Below the pieces are notes generated by a model. The model saw only the letters and a list, made by a program, of their open reading frames with translations, did no database searches and was not told the origin of the DNA. This document shows, piece by piece, positions 1 through 7,726 of a DNA stretch of 13,341 nt. Numbering within the stretch: the stretch's first letter is position 1; each line of letters begins with the position of its first letter. The position numbers were made by a program, and so were the translations under genes. This DNA comes from an uncultured Candidatus Melainabacteria bacterium (GTDB lineage Bacteria; Cyanobacteriota; Vampirovibrionia; Gastranaerophilales; Gastranaerophilaceae): the NCBI GenBank assembly GCA_934717895.1, contig CAKUZO010000049.1, forward strand, positions 1 through 13,341. Reading direction: 5' to 3'.

Positions 1-72
1 GCCGTAAGAGTTGCAAAACACGCTGTTGAAACAGGTGTGAACGAAAAAATAGCTAAGTTTTATGAGGAATAA
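1..72 (+). CDS. plsX: Probable PlsX C-terminus (phosphate acyltransferase), 5' truncated
   Basis: An open frame enters from the left edge and stops with TAA at 70-72. It gives 23 residues that begin AVRVAKHAVETGVNEKI and end in KFYEE. This amphipathic end resembles the C-terminal helix of PlsX, the soluble enzyme that turns acyl-ACP into acyl-phosphate for phospholipid synthesis. The stronger support is position: plsX commonly lies directly before fabH and fabD, as it would here, and only 6 bases separate its stop from the fabH ATG. No catalytic region is inside the window, so the name rests mainly on gene order. Confidence 0.6.
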   Translation, partial: AVRVAKHAVETGVNEKIAKFYEE

Positions 73-78
73 AAACAG

Positions 79-1089
79 ATGACAGATAAATTAATTCCGT
101 TAAGAATTGCAGGTGTTGGTTATAGCTTGCCTGAAACAGTTATTACAAACGATGATTTGACAAAATTATATGAAACTTCTGACGAGTGGATTTATACTCG
201 TACAGGTATTAAAGAAAGACGTGTTGTTTCTGGCGAACAAAATGCTATCGACTTAGGTTTGGAAGCTGCTCAAAATGCGTTGGCTAAGGCTAAAATGAAG
301 CCGGAAGAAATCGATTTGATTTTGGCAGCATCTTCTGCACCACCTGATTTGTATCCTGCAATCGCTTGTCATATCCAATCAAGATTAGGGATTACAAAAC
401 CTATCCCTGCATTTGATATTACTGCGGCATGCTCTGGTTTGATTTACGGTTTGAGCATTGCAAAAGCTTATATTGCATCAGGCATGTACAAAAATATCTT
501 GATTGTTGCAACTGATAACAATTCAAGACTTGTTGACTGGACAGATAGAGGTACTTCAATTTTGTTCGGTGACGGTGCAGGTGCAATGGTTGTTACTCAG
601 GCTGAGGACGGAATTGATGATGTAATTTCAATTGATATTGAAGCAGATGGCAACTATGGAAACTTAATCGAACTTTCATTTGACGGAAAAAATTGCCCGT
701 TGGTTGAACAATATGAAGAAAAACCAAAAGGCATCAGAATGAACGGTCGTGGAGTTTACACATTTGTTGCAAAAATCTTGCCTCATTATGTAGAAAACTT
801 GGTTGAAAAATCAGGCATGAAGGCTGACGATATCGATTATCTAATCCCTCACCAAGCAAATATTAGAATTATTCAAGCTGTACAAGAAAGACTTGGATAT
901 CCTGATGAAAAAGTTGTTACAAATATCAAATATTATGGTAACACATCAGCAGCCTCTATTCCGATTGCTTTGGCAGAAAGCGTTGAAAAAGGAAAAGTTA
1001 AACTCGGAACTACTGCAATTCTTTGTGGATTTGGTGCCGGTATGACTTGGGGCGGTGCAATCGTTAGACTTCGTGAAGGTATTTGCTAA
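79..1089 (+). CDS. fabH: 3-oxoacyl-ACP synthase III (KAS III, FabH)
   Basis: FabH condenses acetyl-CoA (or another short acyl-CoA) with malonyl-ACP, the first condensation of type II fatty acid synthesis in the cytoplasm. The 336-residue length is normal for the family. The thiolase-fold signatures are complete: DEWIYTRTGIKERR near residues 35-48 in the substrate-binding part, the nucleophile Cys118 in DITAACSG, His258 in LIPHQAN and Asn288 in YYGNTS, which together form the Cys-His-Asn triad. The C-terminal GFGAGMTWGG motif is also present. The ATG at 79 lies 6 bases after the upstream stop, with GAGG at 64-67 inside the end of plsX as a plausible ribosome binding site. Tight spacing implies co-transcription with plsX. 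Nothing in it looks damaged. Confidence 0.96.
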   Translation: MTDKLIPLRIAGVGYSLPETVITNDDLTKLYETSDEWIYTRTGIKERRVVSGEQNAIDLGLEAAQNALAKAKMKPEEIDLILAASSAPPDLYPAIACHIQSRLGITKPIPAFDITAACSGLIYGLSIAKAYIASGMYKNILIVATDNNSRLVDWTDRGTSILFGDGAGAMVVTQAEDGIDDVISIDIEADGNYGNLIELSFDGKNCPLVEQYEEKPKGIRMNGRGVYTFVAKILPHYVENLVEKSGMKADDIDYLIPHQANIRIIQAVQERLGYPDEKVVTNIKYYGNTSAASIPIALAESVEKGKVKLGTTAILCGFGAGMTWGGAIVRLREGIC

Positions 1090-1100
1090 GGATTTTAAAC

Positions 1101-1144
1101 TTTTTCTCGTCCCCTGTGGGCGGTGAGAGTTTTAGACGAGTAAA
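1101..1144 (+). other. Stem-loop with alternative pairings between fabH and fabD
   Basis: The 103-base gap between fabH and fabD holds two competing structures. The first pairs 1106-1114 (CTCGTCCCC) with 1118-1127, with loop TGT, one bulged C at 1121 and two G-T pairs. The second pairs CTCGTC at 1106-1111 with GACGAG at 1135-1140 and extends by TTT/AAA across one mismatch. The two share the same left arm and so exclude each other. No T-run follows, so this is not an intrinsic terminator. It could be an mRNA processing or attenuation element, or a stabilising structure. No known RNA family is recognised. Confidence 0.45.
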
Positions 1145-1192
1145 GTCAGTGTACTTACTCAACGTGAGCAAATTAAATTAAAGGATAAAATT

Positions 1193-2143
1193 ATGACTAA
1201 AAAAATCGCATTCTTATTCCCTGGACAAGGCTCACAAGCAGTTGGCATGGGAAAAGACTTATATGAAAATTTCGAAAGCTCAAAGAACGTTTTTGACACA
1301 GCAGATAAAGTTTTAGGTAAAAGTGTTACAACTCTTTGCTTTGAAGGACCGGAAGATTCTTTGAAACAAACGGTAAACACTCAGCCTTGTATCGTAACAA
1401 TGTCAATTGCGGCGTTGGAAGCTTTGAAATATCAATTGGATATCAAACCTGACTTTGTTGCAGGTCACTCTTTGGGTGAATATTGTGCAATGTACGAAGC
1501 CGGTGTTATGTCTATGGAAACTACTTTTAAAGCAATCCAAAAAAGAGCTGACTTGATGAGTGCAAGCGCAACAGGCGGTGCTATGTCTGCAATTTTGAAC
1601 GCTCCGGAAGGTGCTTTGGAAGAAGCATTGAAAGAGGCATCAAGTGTTGGTTATGTTGATGTTGCAAACTACAATTCACCTGCTCAGGTTGTAATTACAG
1701 GTGACAATGATGCAGTTGCAAAAGCCGGCGAAATCTTGTTGGCAAAAGGTGCAAGAAGAGTTGTTCCGCTTCCTGTTTCAGGAGCTTTCCACTCTAAATT
1801 TATGGAAAATGCAAGTAAGGAATTTGTAGGGTTTGTTTCTGATTTGGAATTAAATAATGCTGAAATTCCTGTTGTAACAAACGTTGACGCTAAGGCAACT
1901 GTCGAAAGTGCAGATTTCAGAGAAAAAATGCCAAAACAAATTTGTTCATCAGTACATTGGACTCAAACAATCCAACAAATGGCAAATGACGGTGTTGAAA
2001 TTTTTGTAGAAATCGGACCTGGAAAAGTTCTTGCAGGTTTGAACAGAAAAATTGCACCGGAAGCTAAAATGTTCAACGTATTTGATAAAGCATCTTTGGA
2101 AAGCACGATTGCTGCATTGAAAGAAGAATTGGCTCTTGTATAA
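1193..2143 (+). CDS. fabD: Malonyl-CoA:ACP transacylase (FabD)
   Basis: FabD moves malonyl groups from CoA to the acyl carrier protein, supplying extender units to FabH and the elongating synthases. The 316-residue length is typical. The N-terminus carries FPGQGSQ (residues 9-15). The catalytic Ser93 is in GHSLGEY, Arg118 binds the malonyl carboxylate in QKRADLM, and the catalytic His200 is in GAFHS. The C-terminal VEIGPGKVL motif is intact. The start has AAAGGAT at about 1180-1186 at good spacing. It follows fabH by 103 bases, a long gap for an operon, filled by a structured element. A terminator follows at 2231, so the usual downstream fabG, acpP and fabF are not in this unit. Confidence 0.96.
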   Translation: MTKKIAFLFPGQGSQAVGMGKDLYENFESSKNVFDTADKVLGKSVTTLCFEGPEDSLKQTVNTQPCIVTMSIAALEALKYQLDIKPDFVAGHSLGEYCAMYEAGVMSMETTFKAIQKRADLMSASATGGAMSAILNAPEGALEEALKEASSVGYVDVANYNSPAQVVITGDNDAVAKAGEILLAKGARRVVPLPVSGAFHSKFMENASKEFVGFVSDLELNNAEIPVVTNVDAKATVESADFREKMPKQICSSVHWTQTIQQMANDGVEIFVEIGPGKVLAGLNRKIAPEAKMFNVFDKASLESTIAALKEELALV

Positions 2144-2230
2144 TAAATTGCAAAATAATACCGATTTATGCTAATTTTACAATTGCTTATTAAAATGGCT
2201 TCAATACAGTTTGGGTTTTCAACAAATTTG

Positions 2231-2262
2231 AAAAGGTAGGGATAAGAATCTCTACCTTTTTT
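2231..2262 (+). terminator. Intrinsic terminator after fabD
   Basis: A 12-pair stem (2231-2242 with 2249-2260, one G-T pair, six-base loop TAAGAA) ends in a run of six T at 2257-2262. The left arm begins with four A, so the structure can also work on the minus strand. It lies between the convergent fabD and radical SAM genes and may serve both. Confidence 0.85.
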
Positions 2263-2296
2263 AGTAAAATTAATAATCTTTCAAATTTTTTAAGGC

Positions 2297-3364
2297 TTAC
2301 TTTACGCAAAGTTCACAGCACATTTGACAAGCTCCGAAAACCTTTGCGGCGTGCAGGTTTTTGCGGAAACATCTGTAATGCGGAAGATTAAAAACTTCTT
2401 TAATCGACATATCTCGAACATTTCCGATTTTTTGCGAAAGGCATGGATAAACATCGCCCTGTGGGTTAATCATCATATTTGAATACGGGTACATACAAGG
2501 TTTGTAAATCTCCGCAACAGGTTTGTCGGCAGGGGTGTTAAAGAATTCTTCTATCTTTGCAAGCGGATTTTGTGAGTATTCAAATTTTGGTGAAAACCTG
2601 ATTTTTACCTTAGAATGCTTGCTCAATGAGTCTAATTCTTTGTAAACCTCTTTGAAATGCTCCATATCAAAATATTTTTCTATCGGATAATTTGCGTTGA
2701 ATTCCGGCACAAAGCTATCAAATAGCACTGAATTTTGTTTCAAATTATTGTTGCGCAAAAACGAAATTGAAAGGAAGTTGAACTTTTTCTCGTCGCACAT
2801 TTTGTAAAGTTTAACTAAATCATCAAGATTATTTTCTAAAACAATAGTCTTAATATCAATCATAGGGCGCTTTTTGTGAGAATTCATGTTGTCAAAATTA
2901 TTCATAATTTTGTCCCAAATTCCGTCTTTGCCACGATTAAGGTCGTGATTTTGCCCAAAACCGTCGAGTGACACTGATAAAAGCATCATTTTACTTTTGA
3001 TGAAAGCGTCAATAATTTCATCGTTTATTAAAATTCCGTTGGAAACAACGTTTAGTTTGCCGTAAGTTTTTTTTGCCGTGCGCATTAAAATATCGACGAA
3101 ATCCTTTCTTATAAGCGGTTCTCCGCCAACAAGGGTGACAAAGGAATACCAAGGAATTTGATCGATAATCTTAAACCACTCGTCAGTTGTGAGCTCGTCT
3201 TTTTTTCTGTCGTCGCCGACATAGCAGTATGGACAATTCAAATTGCAGCGATAAGTCAGTTCAAAAAAGTAGCGCAACGGCATTGGTGCAAGTCCGCTTT
3301 TGTCGTTGTATGCAGGCAATGCGTATAAATTTCTGCCTAAGTCAAATAAGTTTGATAAATTCAT
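2297..3364 (-). CDS. Radical SAM/SPASM domain enzyme, substrate unknown
   Basis: From the ATG at 3364 the protein has 355 residues. A typical radical SAM cluster motif, CxxxCxxC, lies at Cys40, Cys44 and Cys47 (CNLNCPYC), followed by the SAM-binding GGEP at 80-83 and a VSNG strand near 107. The C-terminal 65 residues look like a SPASM domain binding auxiliary iron-sulfur clusters, with Cys290, Cys308, Cys332, Cys346, Cys349, Cys350 and Cys353. The family includes peptide-modifying maturases, sulfatase maturases and cofactor enzymes. No precursor peptide, RRE domain or sulfatase is visible nearby, so the substrate is unknown. A GTG three codons upstream (3371-3373) would also work, but it sits inside the GTGAG that best serves as ribosome binding site for the ATG. 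It lies 53 bases after the ZIP gene on the same strand. Confidence 0.85.
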   Translation of the reverse strand: MNLSNLFDLGRNLYALPAYNDKSGLAPMPLRYFFELTYRCNLNCPYCYVGDDRKKDELTTDEWFKIIDQIPWYSFVTLVGGEPLIRKDFVDILMRTAKKTYGKLNVVSNGILINDEIIDAFIKSKMMLLSVSLDGFGQNHDLNRGKDGIWDKIMNNFDNMNSHKKRPMIDIKTIVLENNLDDLVKLYKMCDEKKFNFLSISFLRNNNLKQNSVLFDSFVPEFNANYPIEKYFDMEHFKEVYKELDSLSKHSKVKIRFSPKFEYSQNPLAKIEEFFNTPADKPVAEIYKPCMYPYSNMMINPQGDVYPCLSQKIGNVRDMSIKEVFNLPHYRCFRKNLHAAKVFGACQMCCELCVK

Positions 3365-3426
3365 TTTTCTCACTTTCTTGAATTATTTTATAACTGGAAA
3401 TCTGGCTTTTTGAACTGCTTCGGAAC

Positions 3427-4227
3427 TTAGCCACCGATAAGGATTAAGCTAACCCAAATTACCAGAATTCCTGATAAAATTCCGACGATAGATTGGTGCC
3501 AGTCACCATATTCTTTGGCAAGTGGTAGCAAGGTATCAAATGAGATATAAATCATAATCCCTGCAACGGCAGCCATCAAAGCACCAACCAAAACTTGTGG
3601 TAAGAACAAGCCGAAAATAAACATTCCGACAAGCGCTCCGATAGGTTCTGTAATTCCTGAAAGTGCTGCATATAGCATTGCATAGCGCTTTTTACCAGTT
3701 ACGTGATACATTGGCAAAGCAACAGCGATACCTTCCGGAATATTATGGATTGCAATTGCAAGCCCGACTGACAAGCCCAAAGTGATATTTTGGGTTGTTG
3801 TGAAAAATGTTGCCATACCTTCCGGAAAATTGTGGACGCAAATTGCGATTGCGGTAAAAATTCCGGCTCTTTTTATGCGGTAATTTCTGTGTGCAGGGCC
3901 GTCAGGGTGCAAGACATCTTCTGTGTCGATGTGATCAGGCAAAAAGCAGTCAATCAGGATTGCAACAATCAAGCCAACTACAAAACCAGCAAGAGTTAGC
4001 CACTCGTGAGTTGTCGGGAAGTGTTGAGCCAAAAGCTTTCCGGCTTCCGGCAACATATCCATAAATGATACAAACACCATTACGCCGGCTGAAAATCCGA
4101 GTCCGACAGATAGTGCTTTTAGGTTATCTTTTTTTACAATAAATGCAATACCGCCACCGATTGCAGTTGATAGACCGGCAAATAGGGTTATTAGCATTGC
4201 TGGGGCAAAATTATTTGGTATAATCAT
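3427..4227 (-). CDS. ZIP-family divalent metal transporter (ZupT-like)
   Basis: This 266-residue integral membrane protein is close to the usual size of bacterial ZIP transporters, which import zinc and often iron or manganese. It has about eight hydrophobic segments. The two metal-site helices carry the family signatures HNFPEG (His132, Asn133, Glu136) and HNIPEG (His161, Asn162, Glu165). A hydrophilic loop between about residues 96 and 120 contains Asp and His residues (DHIDTEDVLHPDGPAH), as is usual between the third and fourth segments. The ATG has an AAAGGA-type site about 10 bases upstream. A TATAAT hexamer on the minus strand at 4249-4254 is a likely -10. It is divergent from ilvC and precedes the radical SAM enzyme, which needs iron; a functional link is only inference. 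The transported metal cannot be read from the sequence. Confidence 0.92.
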   Translation of the reverse strand: MIIPNNFAPAMLITLFAGLSTAIGGGIAFIVKKDNLKALSVGLGFSAGVMVFVSFMDMLPEAGKLLAQHFPTTHEWLTLAGFVVGLIVAILIDCFLPDHIDTEDVLHPDGPAHRNYRIKRAGIFTAIAICVHNFPEGMATFFTTTQNITLGLSVGLAIAIHNIPEGIAVALPMYHVTGKKRYAMLYAALSGITEPIGALVGMFIFGLFLPQVLVGALMAAVAGIMIYISFDTLLPLAKEYGDWHQSIVGILSGILVIWVSLILIGG

Positions 4228-4248
4228 TAATTCTAATTCCTTTCAAAA

Positions 4249-4254
4249 ATTATA
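4249..4254 (-). promoter_or_regulatory. Likely -10 box for the ZIP gene
   Basis: Minus-strand TATAAT lies 22 bases before the ZIP ATG and is separated from it by the AAAGGA ribosome binding site. No good -35 hexamer is found 16-18 bases upstream (AGGAAT at 17), so the call rests on the -10 alone. No clear Fur or Zur box was recognised. Confidence 0.4.
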
Positions 4255-4299
4255 ATAGCATAAATATTTTCATTCCTATACTATTATTCAATATTTTTG

Positions 4300-5358
<1,059 letters not shown>

Positions 5359-5359
5359 G

Positions 5360-5408
5360 GCAGCTAAGCAGACAAGATGCAAAGAGGCTAGGAAGCGAAG
5401 CAGCTAAG
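5360..5408 (+). repeat. Short direct repeats after ilvC
   Basis: The nine-base word GCAGCTAAG occurs at 5360-5368 and again at 5400-5408. Between them are related words: GGCTAGGAAGC, GAAGC and GCAAAGAGG. The stretch is purine-rich, begins at the ilvC stop codon and carries no plausible reading frame. It looks like a short degenerate repeat block rather than a regulatory site. Confidence 0.5.
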
Positions 5409-5412
5409 AATA

Positions 5413-5436
5413 GTAGGTTGGGCTTTCTAGCCCAAC
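5413..5436 (+). repeat. REP-like palindrome with GTAG head
   Basis: A perfect 8-pair inverted repeat, GTTGGGCT (5417-5424) with AGCCCAAC (5429-5436), has the loop TTCT and is preceded directly by GTAG (5413-5416). A GTAG or similar head before a GC-rich hairpin is the hallmark of REP elements mobilised by RAYT transposases. No T-run follows, so it is not an intrinsic terminator. No RAYT gene is in the window. Confidence 0.6.
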
Positions 5437-5469
5437 ATCAAAAGTCTAAACCTTAAAGAGCAAAGAAAT

Positions 5470-5490
5470 GTAAGTCAGGCACTGCCTGAC
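5470..5490 (+). repeat. Second REP-like palindrome
   Basis: GTCAGGC (5474-5480) pairs perfectly with GCCTGAC (5484-5490) around the loop ACT; A5481 and T5483 could pair as well. It is preceded by GTAA (5470-5473), one base from the GTAG head of the palindrome 34 bases upstream. It sits 32 bases before the next start codon, is GC-rich against an AT-rich background and lacks a T-run. Confidence 0.55.
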
Positions 5491-5522
5491 ACAAGGAAAA
5501 CAGTAAAAACAAGGAAACAAAC

Positions 5523-6362
5523 ATGTACAGTACAGATGTAGATTACGAAATAGTATTATTTTCAATTGGCGATACAAAAGCCGGTACAAAGATGGGAAAA
5601 CTTCAACTTAAAAATCTTGAAGATAACACAACTTTGAACTGTATTTTGTGGGAAGAAACCCTGAACCGCTTTGACAGTAAGGTTTTTAGGATTGGAAACA
5701 TTGTTAGAATTGTTTCAGCAAGCTTTAATGAGCGCTATAACAATTGCCTTGTGTCGGCTCTGTCGGTTGTAAAAGAGGCAAAAACAGGACTTGATGAAGC
5801 TGAACGAGAAAAGGTCTATGCTGAACTTGTTGCCTATATCGATTCAATTAAGGACGAAAAATTGAATGCGTTTTTGGCTCAGTATTTTGCGGAACACAAG
5901 GACAAAATTAAGGTTTCTCCGGCGGCGAAAATGATGCACCACAACTATATCGGCGGACTTATGGTGCATACGTTAGAATGTTTGAGATATGCAGAAACCA
6001 ATATTGAACTTTCGGATTACAAATTTAACCGTGACAACATAATGGCAGCTTGTATGTTGCACGATATCGGAAAGATTTTTGAATACACAATTGATGTTGA
6101 AAATGGCACAATTGATTATGATGAAAATTTCCGCAAAGAATGGCTTACTCACTCACAATACGGTTTTTCAATTTGTATGAATCAAGGTTTTAAAGAAGTT
6201 GCTAAAATGATTGCGGCTCACCACGGAAGAAGCGACTGGGGTGCAATTATTGATTTGGATCAAAAGGATTTGGAACCGGAACTTTATTTTATCCATATTG
6301 TGGATAATTTGTCGGCAAAATTCGGAAAAATTAGTGTACATCTTTTGGAAAAAGGAGTGTAA
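5523..6362 (+). CDS. OB-fold/HD domain protein, YhaM-like 3'-5' exoribonuclease
   Basis: The 279-residue protein has an N-terminal OB-fold nucleic-acid-binding region (about 8-85, with GKLQLKNLEDNTTLNCILWEE and RIGNIVRIVSA), a short helical linker, and a C-terminal HD metal-hydrolase domain (about 130-275). HD residues are His149 in GGLMVHT, His180-Asp181 in LHDIGK, His210, His233-His234 in AAHHG and Asp261 in HIVDNLSAK. This order matches YhaM, a 3'-5' exoribonuclease of about 314 residues that releases nucleotides in Firmicutes and relatives; the present protein is a little shorter. AAGGA before the ATG at 5523 supports the start. The stop lies 3 bases before the next gene, whose ribosome binding site is inside this gene's end, so the genes are surely co-transcribed. 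No promoter was seen just upstream, so read-through from ilvC is possible. Another HD phosphohydrolase activity cannot be excluded. Confidence 0.8.
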   Translation: MYSTDVDYEIVLFSIGDTKAGTKMGKLQLKNLEDNTTLNCILWEETLNRFDSKVFRIGNIVRIVSASFNERYNNCLVSALSVVKEAKTGLDEAEREKVYAELVAYIDSIKDEKLNAFLAQYFAEHKDKIKVSPAAKMMHHNYIGGLMVHTLECLRYAETNIELSDYKFNRDNIMAACMLHDIGKIFEYTIDVENGTIDYDENFRKEWLTHSQYGFSICMNQGFKEVAKMIAAHHGRSDWGAIIDLDQKDLEPELYFIHIVDNLSAKFGKISVHLLEKGV

Positions 6363-6365
6363 AAA

Positions 6366-7040
6366 TTGTCTAAACTTACGACAGAACACAATTACAGCGG
6401 AACTTTAATTTGCGTTGAAGGGATTGACGGATCCGGAAAATCTACTCAACTTGCGCTTTTGAGGGACTGGTTGAAATCAATCGGGCAAGATGTAATTTTT
6501 ACTGAGTGGAATTCTTCGGAATTAATCAGTCAGACAACAAAGTTAGCAAAGAAGAAAAATATGCTGTCACCGCGCACATTTTCACTTTTGCACGCTGTCG
6601 ATTTTGCGGATAGGTTGAAACAGGTTATTGCTCCTGCCTTGAAAGCCGGTTTTATCGTTTTGGCTGATAGGTATGCCTACACAGCTTTTGCAAGAGATGT
6701 GGCACGTGGGGTTGATCCAAATTGGGTTCGAAATGTTTATAGTTTTGCGATAAAGCCTGATTTGGCAATATATTTTGACATTGATCCGAAAGATTCAATG
6801 GCAAGAATTTGCGCAAACCGCGCCCCAAAATTCTATGAGGCAGGCATGGATTTGAAATTGAGCAACGATCCTTACGAAAGCTATATGATTTTTCAGGGGC
6901 GTGTTGTCAAAGAATATAAGCAAATGGTCGATGAATTCGGACTTGTGGAGCTTAATGCAATGGATTCAATCCACTCAAAGCAGGTTAGAATTAGAGAAAT
7001 GCTGAAAGAGGTTTTGGCTCAAAAAGGAGTAAACTTATAA
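6366..7040 (+). CDS. Thymidylate-kinase-like P-loop nucleotide kinase, first tandem copy
   Basis: The 224-residue protein has the Walker A motif GIDGSGKST (residues 19-27), the DRY motif at 101-103 and a lid-like segment near 150-170, giving the layout of dTMP kinase (dTMP + ATP to dTDP). It departs from standard bacterial Tmk: TREPGGT is replaced by FTEWNSS (45-51), and DRYxxSxxAYQ reads DRYAYTAFARD. These are the parts that usually hold the nucleotide, so dTMP specificity is uncertain. The start is TTG at 6366, well supported by AAAGGAG ending 8 bases upstream and by similarity of the N-terminus to the next gene (both have an HxYxG step before the first strand). It lies 3 bases after the HD gene and overlaps the second kinase by one base (TAATG). 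Whether the genome has a canonical tmk elsewhere cannot be seen. Confidence 0.8.
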   Translation: MSKLTTEHNYSGTLICVEGIDGSGKSTQLALLRDWLKSIGQDVIFTEWNSSELISQTTKLAKKKNMLSPRTFSLLHAVDFADRLKQVIAPALKAGFIVLADRYAYTAFARDVARGVDPNWVRNVYSFAIKPDLAIYFDIDPKDSMARICANRAPKFYEAGMDLKLSNDPYESYMIFQGRVVKEYKQMVDEFGLVELNAMDSIHSKQVRIREMLKEVLAQKGVNL

Positions 7041-7711
7041 TGGGACAATTCAAGACAAAACACGGATATGAAGGTTTACTTGTGGTAATTGAAGGGACGG
7101 ACGGTTCCGGAAAGTCTACGCAATTGGAGCTTTTGAAAAAATCAATTCAGGCAAAATCTTATGGTGTAATGGTTTCCGAGTGGAAAACTTCAAGACTTAT
7201 CGCCGGAGTGATTGATGATGCAAAAGAGCGAAATTTACTAAACGCAACGACATATAGTCTTTTGTATGCGGCTGATTTTGCTGATAGACTGGAAAACCAG
7301 ATTATACCTGCTTTAAAATCAGGGTTTATCGTGCTTTTGGACAGATATTATTACACGGCTCTTGCGCGAGATGTTGTTCGAGGTCAAGATATTGAGTGGG
7401 TTAAAAACCTTTATGACTACGCACCGGAGCCTGATTTGGTGTTCTATCTTGATATGCCGGTTGATGTTTTGTTGAAAAGAATTATCGGGACAACAGGTTT
7501 GAATTACTACGAAAGTGGGCGTGATGTCGGGTTCTCGACGGATTTTTACAAAAGTTTTGAGATTTATCAAAATAAATGTCTTGAACAGTACGACAAAATG
7601 AAGTCTGAGTACAATTTTATCAGTATTGACGGCACAAAGTCGGTTAACGAAATTCATACTATTATGAATAATGAAGTTCAAAATATTTTGGATTCGGGCG
7701 TGCTTTACTAG
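7040..7711 (+). CDS. Thymidylate-kinase-like P-loop nucleotide kinase, second tandem copy
   Basis: This 223-residue protein is collinear with its upstream neighbour: Walker A GTDGSGKST at 19-27, YSLLYAADFADRL near 72-84, DRY at 101-103 and TALARDVVRG at 106-115. The common layout, with motifs at identical positions, shows an old tandem duplication. Divergence is substantial, especially in the lid (RIIGTTGLNYYESGRD against RICANRAPKFYEAGMD) and the C-terminal third, so the copies probably have different roles or form a heterodimer (inference). It also lacks the REPG motif, having SEWKTS at 46-51. The ATG overlaps the previous stop codon, with AAAGGAG about 10 bases upstream, consistent with translational coupling. 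The exported deaminase gene follows after 15 bases. Confidence 0.78.
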   Translation: MGQFKTKHGYEGLLVVIEGTDGSGKSTQLELLKKSIQAKSYGVMVSEWKTSRLIAGVIDDAKERNLLNATTYSLLYAADFADRLENQIIPALKSGFIVLLDRYYYTALARDVVRGQDIEWVKNLYDYAPEPDLVFYLDMPVDVLLKRIIGTTGLNYYESGRDVGFSTDFYKSFEIYQNKCLEQYDKMKSEYNFISIDGTKSVNEIHTIMNNEVQNILDSGVLY

Positions 7712-7726
7712 AATTTGAGGGTGAAT

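Noticed and set aside
5417..5490. Reading the two hairpins after ilvC as intrinsic terminators
   Set aside because: Neither stem is followed by a T-run; the bases after them are A- and C-rich. Repeat elements with GTAG-type heads explain them better.
7319..7681. Minus-strand open frame of 120 residues inside the second kinase gene
   Set aside because: It is the antisense shadow of a conserved P-loop kinase, with no ribosome binding site or recognisable motif.
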